Source: Clarkia xantiana subsp. parviflora | Taxonomy: Eukaryota > Streptophyta > Magnoliopsida > Myrtales > Onagraceae | Assembly (NCBI GenBank): GCA_036873135.1 | Contig: JAPTYO010000007.1 | Location: 58,762,383-58,826,382, forward strand | Direction of reading: 5' to 3' | DNA: 64,000 bases | Part shown: one piece after another, positions 11,861 through 23,199 of the stretch | Layout: the number at the start of each line of letters is the position of its first letter | How positions within the stretch are numbered: position 1 is the first letter of the stretch | Translations under genes and position numbers: made by a program | Notes under the pieces: generated by a model | What the model saw: the letters and a program-made list of their open reading frames with translations, nothing else | What the model was told of the DNA's origin: nothing | The model's database searches: none

Positions 11861-14800
11861 CATTGCATTTGATGTCGTCATTATGAACTCTTTGCCTTAG
11901 TTCCTTGAAGATGACGTTACCTCCTGGTTGGTATTAAGTTGTCTGCTTCCAGCATGTTGAACCCTTGAGTTATCTTCACTATCCGTATGTACTGGACTTG
12001 CATGATAAGATATATATCCTTAGATGATGAGCATGATGTCCGTAATTGCTACTATATGTCGCGCATTGTTGAGTGTTATGAGCACCCACGAGGCCACGTC
12101 ATGGCGAGAGGGGGCCATTGCCCCCTCTGAATCTTGGCTTCCAAATCTTCGCTTCCATGATGATGACTATATAGGTTTCTAATAGAAATAGGAACTTAGA
12201 CAAAAAAAAAAAAATTAATAATAGAATTAGTAATAGTGATTAAAAAAACAAAGAAGAGTACAATTTTATTCTTCTATAATTAAAAAAATAATAATTAGAG
12301 ATAACATATTTAGATAGAGTTCTTCAAATTCAAATAATTTTTATTAACATACAAGAAACTGCTGGATTAGTTATTAAAATATGTCGATTTGTTTATTAAA
12401 ATTTGTTAGTACTATTTTTTTTATTGTTTTCTTATTATTATATACTATTAACTCAATAATAAAAAAAAATTAAAAGAGCTTATGTAAATGTATGAGAAGA
12501 ATTGAAGTGGTTAGATTCTTAACGAATGTCGAAATTTTTTAGGTTTTAAATTTTACTAATTTTTTCTTAGGACCGATTGATGCAAGACTATTAGTAATTT
12601 TAGTTTTCTTCTTCTAAATACTTGTTAATCATAGTTCAATTATTTTTTACTTTTTTAATTATTTTCTACGTTTTAAAGATTAAAACTTTGTTGAGATTTT
12701 AATAAATATCAAGAAATTTGTCCTAAAAAGAAATAAAACTAAATAAGCTATTTCAGTTAAAAATAATGTGGTTCACTCGAAATAACGACATGAATAATTC
12801 AATATAGATGATTTTTCAGATCCCGACTTAACAAAAAAAAATCACTAGTTTTCATCCAAATAATCTTGATATAGTTTGAAGAGATCGATTGTAAAGCACT
12901 TAACAAATATTCTTGATCATTCTAATATAATATAAAGTGTATAACCTTTTGTATTTATAGTATAATTAATTTAAATTTTGCCCCCTCTGACTATTTTTTC
13001 TAGATTCGTGCTTGGTTATGAGCGTCCCTCTTGGTTAGATTCCAAGGCATGGCAAGATGCGTACACTAGGTACATATAGTAATGTACTTGAAACTTGGCC
13101 CTTGACATGTAGCAGTGTCGTCTTGACGAAGCAAGACTTAAGTTTATACCGTCTCTTAGTTCCACTCTAAGGCGACGTTGTACAAGACTCGACTTGTAAG
13201 TTTGGTGAGTTTTTAAAAAAGGGTGCGCTCCTGCTAGCGTTTTTGAATGAAGCCTGCCCACTTAAGGTATAGGTCTTCCTTACTGCATCCTTAAGAGGAT
13301 ATGTATAGTTTGAGTGTACATGAAGCCATCCTATCAAGGAATGTATCTTCATGGTGTATGAACCCTTAAGAGGGATATACATACTTTGTAGATGTGTGGG
13401 GTTGTCGTCTAACAAGAGGACTTCCGCCACGATGAGGTGATCAGTCCCACCTAAGTGCCGCATCCTGGTTTGTATGCAGGGAATGGCTATGAACATGAGG
13501 ATTTGCCTCTAAGAGCATTTCGCAGCATGCCATTTTTTAGAAGTAAGCATAGGGTTTTCCCTTCCAAAGAGGATATCGTAGCATGCTACTTTTGATAGTA
13601 AATCTTGGTGTTTATCCAAGATATTGCTTGTTGTTGACGCCTTTGGAATAGTCTTCACTTTGAGTAGAGAATTTTTATAAGCCCCTTTTGTAGATAATCC
13701 GCAAGTTGTCATTGCCACATATAAGTTGAATGTGCACATAGCGCGATGGCTTTGTGTTGCCGACACCTTCTTGAGATAGACGCAATTTTGAATGGAGAAA
13801 TAAACTTCCTTGTTAATGTTGATAATAGGTATGTCGGCGTTATATGCCATAAGTCTTTCCTTGAACATAATGCTTAGCTTGTATTGTTGAAGTAGATATT
13901 ATGCGCGTAGGTTGCTGCTTGGCGCAATTCCAATGTAGTAATCATAATAAAGTATGTACCTACGAACAGGGTTGCGCTTTGTCAGATAGTTGCAATGTTT
14001 GAAAGTTTGTAAAAATATGGAGTTATGGATTTCCTTTTAACTAATGCATAAAATAAATAGAGTAAAGGAATCTGATACGAGGATCCCTTCGTTGTGTAGG
14101 AAACTTCCCTTAGTGTAAATGTCATAGGTGCGGACACCACAGGTGCGCACATGTCGGGAGCGGAGCTTTTCAAGTACCACCCACCGTATGTGTTTGTGAA
14201 TATGTACGTACAAGGAGAGACTATGCATTGCTGTATGTATCCTTTAGTCGATACGCGTCGATGCTTCCTTAGTATGATGCACATACGTATATATGATCGT
14301 TGATTTGTATTGTTTCCAAGGGAAGAGCAGATGTTTAAGTAGAATATTCGCTGAGATGTCGCATGTTATAATTATCTTGGAGAATCGTTGTGATGATGCA
14401 AATGATATATACGCGACCATTACTTGGCTTAGATGCCTAAGTAGAATGTCCATAGATAGAGAATTCCAGAGAGTGTTGCATACAGCTCCTCCTAGTGTTG
14501 TTCTCTAGATAAGATGTGTCATTGAGACATTTCTTGGATGTACATATAACCTAACTCAAATTAGTCGCAATGCTTTGAGATATATATTGTTTAAGGAATA
14601 GATTGGAGTTATAAATCTCCTCATATGGCTTTATCGCCTGCAATGCCAATATGACTGGATCAGACTATTCGCGACTAGTCTGTTCCATTCAGCTTGGATT
14701 TTGTTTTGACTAAATCAGGCCACCCTGAGTAGATTTCCTACTCGAGTGGTCTGCTTTATTCATAGAAGTGCTGTTGTGAAGTTGTTACCTCATACATGAG

Positions 14801-15204
14801 TTTACATTTGGCAATAACGTGTGTTACCTGGACCTTGTTTAAGTAGGAGATATCGTCTCCTGAGGGCGATGCTTGGTGTTGACAATAGACATATGGGTGT
14901 TATATGGCCTAAGCCATTTGTTGTTCCTAGTGCGATAGCTTGTGTTGTTGACGCGATTAATATGTGTGTTGATTTTGGTTTTATTCCAAAGTAATGAGCA
15001 TAGTGCAATAAGGTACCTACGAAAGTAGATTTAACCTTCATTAGATATTTTGGAGTTCATACAACGGATTACAGGAAGGCGTCAACTGATCGCTCTTTTT
15101 GAAAAGTACTAAAGCTAATAAGCATAATTTGTACTTAATCTAAAAAGACTTAAAGTAGATATGCAAAAATAGAGATAAAGGGATTGATGATGTGTTTGAC
15201 GTCT
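11861..15204. other. Gypsy-1 internal region without recognisable genes
   Basis: About 3.3 kb. It contains an AT-rich segment bounded by 13-bp direct repeats (12118-12990, separate entry). The rest, 12991-15204, has many short open frames but no pol motif (no DSG, YxDD, RNase H or HHCC/DDE signature) on either strand. Pol coding sequence would be expected here in an autonomous element. Confidence 0.5.
12118..12990. mobile_element. AT-rich insertion with 13-bp direct repeats, possible DNA-transposon remnant
   Basis: The word TTGCCCCCTCTGA occurs at 12118-12130 and again at 12978-12990. The sequence between is strongly AT-rich with poly-A and poly-T runs, unlike the flanking gypsy-1 sequence. 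A gagaggggg block just outside the left repeat is the near-complement of the right end, suggesting subterminal inverted repeats. No transposase is present. Ends and target duplication are not clear. Confidence 0.35.
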
Positions 15205-17256
15205 TCATAGGTGACTTGTCGGCAAGTTGATTCTGCCACGTGCCACATAGTTCCTCAGCGCATCTAGCTTTTTAAGCTCTTCGATCTCCTCCCTTGGGGA
15301 TGAACAAATGTTGGTGTTATGCCCCCCAGTTTTATGGTGCTTGCACCGTTCTTCAACGTTTTTGCCAAGGAAAGCAGTCATTGGCTCAAGTGGACGGGGA
15401 AACTTGTTTTCCGGGAGTTTGACATTTGTTTTTTCCACCTTCGTGCTCCAAAGACTGCGAAGTCGTTATAATTGGTTCCATGAATGACGTTGTTTTTCCC
15501 ACGCTTCGCGAGAGGTGGATTATTATTCGCCTTTTCTTTTCCTTTGCCTTTTCCTGAAGACTCCACGTGAGACTTTTTTTATGCTTGTTGCTTTGGTCGA
15601 TATACTTCTTCATTTCTCCTTTTAAGATGAAGCTGTTTACATGGAATCTTAGGCTGACACAGCTGTCCGTCTCATGGCCATACACTTCGTGATTTTCACA
15701 CCATTTGGTTTCATCTTTTCCCAATGGGCCCTTGCGGAATTTAGAGTGCTTTTTCCACAGCTTGGTCTCTTTCATTTCTTTCAAGATGAAAGACAGCAGT
15801 GTGTTCAATGGAACAGATTTGGCAAGATTGGTCTCTTTGAGCCTTTGGACGTCCGACTGGAATGGCCTCTTTTGTTTTTGTTGTCTCTTTTTCCAGGAAG
15901 CGTCCATCTTTTCCTCGATTATTGCCTTCGAGGTTCTTGTTGTAAGTCTGCGATTGGGACATCATCGTCATCAACAGGTTTTCTCCATCCCTCCTTGTGA
16001 CGGATGTCAGCGTCGTCATGGAGGAACCTTCCTTGTGCCTTTTTGAGCGAGAGGTTGGAGATTGTCTCCATGTTCCTTCTTGGTGTTGTGCTATCATATA
16101 CGGGTTGTATGTGCGCGCAACTCCTTGCGTTGTTTGTCGGTACTGGAAGGTACCTTCCGTGTACTGCCCCCCGACTCCTTGGTGCGGTGTGTCTTGATGG
16201 CTTGTGTCTCGGGACATTGCTCTTGTCTCCTCGGTTTGTCCGTTGTTTGGAGGCGGAGGCGGTGGTGGAAGGGCATATCCTTGGTTCCTTTGCATCTTTC
16301 GGAATGCAAGCAGCTCTTCGAGCGCGGCCATCATGGTAGGAGTGACAAGTGGTGGCGGATTGACACCTTCATATTGGGGGACTCCTTCTTCGGGGGTATA
16401 ACGTGCTTTGCATTGTGGACTCCTTGGTCATACTGTGCGAAGGGCGCACTTCTTGTTGGCATGAAGAAGGCATTGGATATGGCAACAGGCATGTGGGAGA
16501 ATCCAAGTTGACTTCTTGTCGACTTCTGCGTTGTTATGACCAAGGCGTCGTGGTGCACATTGTGCTCTTTGTCCTTTGATGAGAAACCAATGACTTCTTT
16601 TATCATGGCATTCTTTATGTCGGCGTCCTTCATGACAGCATCCTTCATGTTGTCACACTTCATGTCAGCATACTTCATGTCGGCACCCTGGGACTTGTGC
16701 ACTGTCTTTGCGACGTTCCCTGCTTGCTCGTATGACTTCTCGCCTCCAGCATCAAAGTCTTCATGGATCACATGTACGTTTGCCATCTTTTCCGAATATG
16801 ATGAAATGTACATCGTACTCTGGACTTCAAGGCTATGCAGTGCGGAAGGCACATTGCTTGTTGGCATGGAGGATACGGCGTATCCTTGATTCTTTAGAGT
16901 CTCCCTGAATGCGATAAGTTCTTCAAGCGCATCCATCATGGCTGGTGTGACTGGTGGCAGGTTGTCTGCGCCTCTTGCTTGCTGCTGCACTCCGTCAGCT
17001 GGCATCCCGTATGGGAACTCTTCGTTCCTTTCCGTCCTTTGCTCGAGCTCGTGCACTGGTACCTCGTTCTTGACGTCGGGACCATGTTGCGAGAAGGCGC
17101 ATTTGTGGTTGACATGGAGGAGGCGGTAGACTCTGCATCTGGAATGTGAGAAGGTCCTCGTTGGCTTCTTGTCGGCTTCGACTTCCTTGCACCCGCCCTC
17201 TTCGTACGTCTGCCTGTCATTGCTTGCGGTATGGAACGGCTTCTTACTCGAATCAC
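15205..17256 (-). pseudogene. Gypsy-1 gag remnant, Tat-like, with two zinc knuckles and internal duplication
   Basis: Open pieces on the minus strand cover 17256-16936, 17056-16331, 16334-15741, 15907-15386 and 15438-15205 in changing frames. The C-terminal half shows the Tat pattern: SVPLNTLLSFILKEMK, then a CX2HX4HX4C knuckle WCENHEVYGHETDSC (about 15660-15705) followed by a helix ending LKGEMKKYI. A second knuckle of the same spacing, CKHHKTGGHNTNIC, lies near 15306-15350. The N-terminal part repeats itself: MMDALEELIAFRETLKNQGYA (near 16865-16940) and MMAALEELLAFRKMQRNQGYA (near 16275-16335). Proline-rich and DMK-rich repeats lie between. No intact ATG-to-stop frame exists. Confidence 0.75.
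16605..16695 (-). repeat. 15-bp minisatellite encoding DMKxA repeats in gypsy-1 gag
   Basis: Five to six imperfect copies of a 15-bp unit. On the minus strand it translates to ADMKYADMKCDNMKDAVMKD and continues similarly. It sits inside the longest gag open piece (17056-16331) and stays in frame, so it arose while the frame was open or by chance preserved it. Confidence 0.8.
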
Positions 17257-17270
17257 GCTGACGACGCCAA
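17256..17270 (-). other. Primer-binding site of gypsy-1
   Basis: The minus strand reads TTGGCGTCGTCAGCG one base inside the LTR boundary at 17272. Tat-type elements often have a TTGGCGCCGT-like primer site here; the tRNA is not assigned. Confidence 0.6.
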
Positions 17271-17271
17271 G

Positions 17272-17937
17272 TGTTGAGATCGTTTCCGCTTGGGATATCT
17301 CGGACTGCTTTTCACAGACCTCGATCCTCGATCTGCGAACTGACTTTGGCTTCTACCTCGATCCCTGAACTAACTTTGATTTCTGCCTCGATCTTCTATA
17401 CGTCATGTCCTGCAGAGCGGGCGATAACCAGCATGGAGAGGGGGGGTGGTGCTGGTTGTGCCCTCTCCGATGCTAAAGTCAGGATTTTAGATAGAGAAAG
17501 TGTAGAGAGAGGTCAGGGCACAAATAGCCAGTTCTACAGAGTTTCGAGTTAACTTGTTAAATGGGAGGTCTAGGTCCCTATTTATAGGAAACCCGAGAAC
17601 CGTACCCAATTTAATGCGGTTTACAGGAAAACGCTTACCGACATCGAGGTTGGCTATGTGCGCACTGACTTCTCATACTTAGAAAAAAATAGGAGTAAAC
17701 ACGCAGTACTAGTCGGTAATCCGGACCATGTCGACATCCGACATGGTCCGGATTGCCTTGGCAAGCCAGACTGATCCGGATTGCCTTAGGGCAATCCGGA
17801 AGTCCCCGGTCCGGGTGCGACGCGCATCCGGACCGTTTTGATCCGGGGTAACTGCGGTAAGATCCGTTTTAGTGGTTCTGGCGTGTTTGCGAGGTACGAA
17901 ACGTAAATACGAACCCGAATTGGACAGATATCCAACA
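17272..17937 (-). repeat. LTR of gypsy-1 (5' LTR in element sense)
   Basis: 666 bp, ends TGTTGAG and CCAACA on the plus strand. Contains a TATAAATA box on the minus strand at 17586-17579, placed as expected for the retroelement promoter. A block near 17405-17480 resembles the gypsy-2 LTR near 58810-58890 (G-run followed by ccctctccgatgct), so the two elements are related. Confidence 0.85.
17579..17586 (-). promoter_or_regulatory. TATA box in gypsy-1 LTR
   Basis: TATAAATA on the minus strand, in element sense, in the middle of the 5' LTR. The equivalent place in the other LTR (near 8961-8970) is mutated. Confidence 0.5.
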
Positions 17938-18485
17938 ATTTTAAAATCTGAATTTAATGCTGAAGTATTTTAATGAATGCTAAATTTTCATTTGTAATCG
18001 TTTGAATATAACTCATTGATAACTACTAAGATTATAAGTATGCTTCAAAGCTACTACAATCTAGTAAGCACATCAACTATGGCATTAAAGCGAATGCTTA
18101 AATACATAGCCATTGAGGTGAATAAGTCTCTGGGTGAGTTAAACAAATGAAATGAAGAAGTTAATAAAACGACTCTCCCACTATAAGCCTTGAACGGATA
18201 GTTTGGCTATAGCAATCATTTTATTAAATACTTCAAGCAACATAGTTCAAAGTTACATAATGATGAAGTTCAACATTAATTGCTCCTCCGGGATGAAATT
18301 AAGTTGATTCACATTAATGTAACTCTATGTTCCAATAAAATCATTTGACACATCACCATAAAAGCTAAAGAATGATACGGGTAAAACCTTATCGTTAGCA
18401 GCATTAATTTGCGCATTAAAAAAGTATTTATTAAGAGTACGGTCTACTCTTAAAAGAATACAAGTTTAAGATTAGATTAGATTGA
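17938..18485 (+). other. Non-coding cassette of copia-2
   Basis: Very similar to 22105-22670 in copia-4, with the same order of words. No open frame. With 8656-8768 it makes up the full cassette that was split by gypsy-1. Confidence 0.75.
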
Positions 18486-20140
18486 TGGTATTGTGGTCAA
18501 ATATGATATATTATAAAGATTTGAGGATAGAATTCCAATGTGTTGCGGAACGAACAGACATAGTCCTGATCGAATCAATGAATGTTTAACGGAGATTATC
18601 AGGTCCCACATACTTCGAGTGGGAGAATTGATACAGCATAAGTGATTGATATGGTATATGATGATACAAACGTCATAATAATAAATCCAGTGAGAGGGCT
18701 CACTCCCCCTCACATATAATCATCACTAAATACAAATGCGAATCAAGTCGGACCTGATAATCAAAACGCTGAATTAATACAACTGCCCATCATTCCTAGT
18801 GGGAGGGAAAAACGACCAACTTGGTTCCAGATCCTAGTAATCAAGGAATACATCTCGGAGGTAAAATTCTGAGATCGAGAGGTCATGCTGAAAAGTTGTT
18901 GTTCGGAGTTCAAGCACTGCCATTATTCCCAGTGGGATTAATGCTCCGATAAAAAGCAATATTCTGAGTGGGAGTAACGATCAGACTAGAGATGGGACCC
19001 ATTGACTAAGCCATTACGTAGAGAGATTTTCGAAAAGCACGTAAAACTGCTTGGATTACGTAGGGCTTAAATAAGTGTCTTGTATAAGCGTTAACATTTT
19101 GACATTTGAAATAATAATATTTCGATTGAATAAAAGAATTGCAAACTGAGTATATGATCTATCGGCGTCATAATGAGTATATAACATCGGATTTTACGGT
19201 CTATAAACTAAGTCGTAGGAAGAGGTAAAAATCTTCCACCAAAATTGTGTCGAATGTGAACCATGCCTCGTCACACAGGCACGGTCATCTTGTAAGGAGA
19301 GGGGGACCTCTACCACAACAAGATTGGCTAAGAACCAAGGGGATAAACCTGGTTAAACGAAACGATAACCTTGTCACGCTTAATGCATGACTTAATCTTC
19401 GTTTTGTACATCGTCGTATTGGACCCAGTCCATCATTAAAATCACATTCAGGGCCAGATGAAAGATTCTGCGATAGCATGGTGACATATCAAAATCCTGG
19501 CTAGTCCAGGTGTGCCATCGACGCATGCTTCATAATGCGCGTGCCATATTCGACCACGAGGTCATGCTCGGTTGTGTTAGCTAGAATCCTAGTGATTCAA
19601 AGGGCGCATACTTCTTCACCTTGAGCGTGTGATTGATCCTGGATGTCTTATGAAGAGGCATCCAAAGTATCCTCTCGGACTCAGAACTTATACCTAAGGT
19701 CTGGCTCAATGTTCGCTTCCCAACATACGAGCGTAGAGCCAAAGAAAACGTCCAAGTGACCACGTCTTGGAAACCGGTTGAGTTAGACTAAGGGTATAAG
19801 CGATGAGGATGGTCAAGTTCACCTATAATTCACCGACTCTTGTGTTCACTAGGTGGCTGCCAACCGGATATTAGTTGAAGGTTGTGAACACTTGTAAGGA
19901 TGCCCTGGAGAAGTATTCTTATGTGGAACACTGGGCAATTGGAGAATTATCAGTTGACCAAGGATACAGTGTGGTACATATTTTATTTTAACAGGATTGA
20001 TTTACGAAAGGGAATCAACGTTCTGCGGGCGCTACAATACTCCTAACAGATGAGTAGCACGATGCCTGTCGTAACCGCCGGTCGTACGGCAAACCTTGTA
20101 TGAACTATTCGGAGACGGAGACAAAGACCGAAGACTGAGA

Positions 20141-20774
20141 TGTTGATGCTATTGGATAACTATATATTAACAGGCACCCTCCCATTCCGGACAGTGGGAG
20201 CTGTTAGCATATGGTGACGTGGCGCCGTAATTTGTAGCCCGTTAATGCTAAGGAAATTACCTAAGTTAATTAGGTAATTGTCACATTAGGCTAATTGGGC
20301 CAAACCCAATCCCTAATTGACATGGGAGGCCCAAAATTGGGTCTCCCCCTTTAATAGCATGGTTTGGCCGAACTAATGTCCCACATTGGTTGGAGTGGAA
20401 TTTTGTCCACTTCACCAATCCTATATATAGGGGACTCACCTAAGGTGTTCATATATCAATCTAATAAGAAGTACCTCCATTGAGGAACTTGAGAGAAACT
20501 TCTCACCCCTTAGTTGATATTTTCGGTGTACATCTTAGTCCGAGGTTCTGTCTCCGTTGAAGAATCGATCAGAGGCTTTGTTGTGGAGCTTACACCGCGT
20601 AGGACTTCTTCTCACGAAGAACTTGTACGTGACTCCGACCGGAGGATCAGAACTCCCTCCAAATCGTTCTTGGGCAGGAAAGCTGAAAGGTATGTGTACA
20701 CTATTTCGCTGTGTAGTTATTACTTGCATATAAACGTTTAGCATTCCGTAGTATTACGTCCCCGTAATCCAACA
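20141..20774 (+). repeat. LTR of copia-2 (3' LTR)
   Basis: 634 bp from TGTTGATG to CCAACA. A purine-rich tract (about 20111-20140) lies directly upstream, as required for a 3' LTR. A TATATATA-like box lies near 20420. It is closest to the LTR of copia-4 and ends in the CCAACA variant, while copia-1 and copia-7 end in TAACA. Confidence 0.85.
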
Positions 20775-21740
20775 TACGCGGCATGCGTCTAATGTTCCGA
20801 GGAACTCATGCTTGCAAATATAATTCTACTTCCAAGTAAATTATTAAATGCGTCTACATCCTCAACATTCTAGCATACGTGTCAAACATGAAACTTCCAC
20901 ATCAATCATACATATTTGGCGACTGGTATTCGATTTTAAAATAATTTTAAACATTTGGGGATGATTTTCAATTCATGCTTATATTCAATTACGCAACATT
21001 CTAGACAAGAATCCTAGGCATTTCCAACCATCACAGCATGACTATCCTAGTGCGAATTTCATATATTTAACCAGGGCTCCGCCCCTAACATGCAATATCC
21101 AGCTAGCTTGACTCAGTCAAGACAACAGTTCTAATCATGCATAAATATATATTGAATAATAAACAATTGCAATTCAGCTCACTAATTAATCCAGTCCCAA
21201 AAACATGTATCTCCGAGATCCATCCCCATAATCGAAACAAGGCATAAATGTTATCAACCCTTGAGCACTGTGTAGGCCATTTTATGGCTCAAAACATTTG
21301 GATTTAAAACTTGACCTCCATATTTTAATTGACTTGAATTCGGTTTTGAAAATTCAGTCCGGTTCAGTCAATTTTGGTCCGGTTTGGTTCAGTTCGGTCT
21401 AGAAAATCTGGTTCGGTTCGGTCCGGTTTTAATTTCAAAATCTGGTTCAATCCGAACCGGTCTAATAAAATAGGGTTCGGTTCAACACACAAAACCGGTT
21501 CGGTTAGATCTACTTAGTTACCCCGGTTCGACCCGACCCGCTTAGGTCGAACCGATTGAGAAAACCCGGTTTGGTTCAATTCGTCCCGGTTTGACATAGT
21601 GGACCAGACCAATAATTAAAAACCAAAAGGATTGGGCCGAAATGTTTACTTGTGGCCTAAGTAGGGTTTTGAAGTCCATTAAAAATATTTAACTTATCCA
21701 CCAAGTAACATTAACTATATAAAATATTTCCAATGTTAAA

Positions 21741-21787
<47 letters not shown>

Positions 21788-21841
21788 CGGCCAATATTAT
21801 AACATATATATATTTATTGCCAAGATTCTATCTTTAAGATT
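20775..21841 (-). mobile_element. Copia-3: isolated 5' leader fragment
   Basis: This matches the copia-1 leader from about 6225 to 7330 in the same orientation, including the ggctccgccc segment, the GGTTCGG repeats (21350-21620) and the TA run (21740-21786). No LTR, gag or pol is attached. Copia-2's LTR ends abruptly at its left edge, so copia-2 probably inserted into or recombined with it. Confidence 0.75.
21740..21786. repeat. TA dinucleotide microsatellite
   Basis: (AT)n run within the copia leader fragment; counterpart of the run at 7240-7275. Confidence 0.95.
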
Positions 21842-21989
21842 ATACATCGGTTCGACCTAATTGGGTCGGGTCGGAACGGGGTAACTAAGTAGATCTAACT
21901 GAACCGGTTTTGAGTGTTGAATCAAACCAAGGCATCAACTTTTTGAGTGTGGATCTAACTGAATCGGTTTTGAGTGTCCCCGAAATAAT

Positions 21990-22670
21990 ATGCATGCTAA
22001 ACCAATTTGATTTTAAAATTAGGAAATTAAAACGATTTCAGAAAACACGGTTTAAAATTGGTATGTGCATGGCGCATGTCACCTCGAGAGAGGGGACACA
22101 TCGTTTTAAAATCCAAATCTAATGCTGAAGTATTTTAATGAATGCTAAATTTTCGTTTGTAATCCGTTGAATATAACTCATTGATAACTACTAAGATTAT
22201 AAGTATGCTTCAAAGCTACTACAATCTAGTAAGCACATCAACTATGGCATTAAATCGAATGCTTAAATACATAGCCCTTGAGGTGAATAAGTCTCTGGGT
22301 GAGTTAAACAAACGAAAGGAAGAAGTCAGTAAAACGACTCTCCCACTATAAGCCTTGAACGAAAAGTTTGGCTATAGCAATCATTTTATTAAATACTTCA
22401 AGCAACATAGTTCAAAGTTACATAATGATGAAGTTCAACATTAATTGCTCCTCCGGGATGAAATTAAGTTGATTCACACTAATGTAACTCTATGTTCCAA
22501 TAAAATCGGTTGTCACGTCACCATAAAAGCTAAAGAATGATACGGGTAAAACCTTATCGTTAGCAGCATTAATTTGCGCATTAAACAAGTATTTATTAAG
22601 AGTACAGTCTACTCTTAAAAGAATACAAGTTTAAATTAGCTTAGATTGATGGTATTGTGGTCAAACATGA
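21990..22670 (+). other. Non-coding cassette of copia-4
   Basis: Uninterrupted copy of the cassette. Position about 22095-22105 is the empty version of the site where gypsy-1 inserted in copia-2. Confidence 0.75.
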
Positions 22671-23199
22671 CATATTATAAAGATTTGAGGATAGAATTAC
22701 AATGTTATGCGGAACGAACAGACATAGTATTGATCGAATCAATGAATGGTTAACGGAGATTATCAGTTCCCACTTACTTCGAGTGGGAGAACTGATACAG
22801 CATAAGTGATTGATATGGTATATGATGATACAAATGTCTTCACAATAAATCCAGTGAGACGGCTCACTCCCCCTCACATATAATCATCACTAAATACAAA
22901 TGCGAATCAAGTCGGACCTGATAATCAAAACGATGAATTAATACAACTGCCCATCATTCCTAGTGGGAGGGAAAAACGACCAACTTGGTTCCAGATCCTA
23001 GTAATCAAGGAATACATCTCGGAGGTAAAATTCTGAGATCGAGAGGTCATGCTGAAAAGTTGTTGTTCAGAGTTCAAGCACTGCCATTCTTCCCAGTGGG
23101 AGTAATGCTCCGATAAGAAGCATTATTCTGAGTGGGAGTAACGATCGGACTAGAGATGGGATTAACGAGCCTAGACATACTCAAAAGCAACGAACTTCT

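Larger units (their letters stand above)
8769..17937 (-). mobile_element. Gypsy-1: Ty3/gypsy Tat-like element with gag only
   Basis: LTRs at 8769-9293 and 17272-17937 run TGTTGAG...CCAACA on the plus strand. The element reads on the minus strand: gag (about 17256-15205) lies next to the LTR at 17272, with a TTGGCGTCGTCAGCG primer-site-like sequence between (17270-17256). A G-rich polypurine tract (complement of 9294-9310) precedes the other LTR. The flanks gtttt (8764-8768) and atttt (17938-17942) are a 5-bp target duplication with one substitution; the empty site is visible in copia-4 near 22100. No protease, RT, RNase H or integrase was recognised in the 5.9 kb between gag and the 3' LTR, so the element looks like a gag-only, non-autonomous type. 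Confidence 0.85.
8656..20774 (+). mobile_element. Copia-2: copia element lacking RT and RNase H, split by gypsy-1
   Basis: The left piece, 8656-8768, and the right piece, 17938-20774, are continuous in the sister copy copia-4 (about 21990-22110 onward). The right piece contains the non-coding cassette (17938-18480), the linker (about 18480-18996), then jumps straight to the last codons of pol at 18997, the 3' UTR and an LTR (20141-20774). Relative to copia-4 it lacks the segment equivalent to 23161-24718, which carries all of RT and most of RNase H. Confidence 0.8.

Noticed and set aside
15674..16511. Overlapping plus-strand open frames of up to 149 codons
   Set aside because: They mirror the gag remnant on the minus strand, where the Tat gag motifs and zinc knuckles are found.
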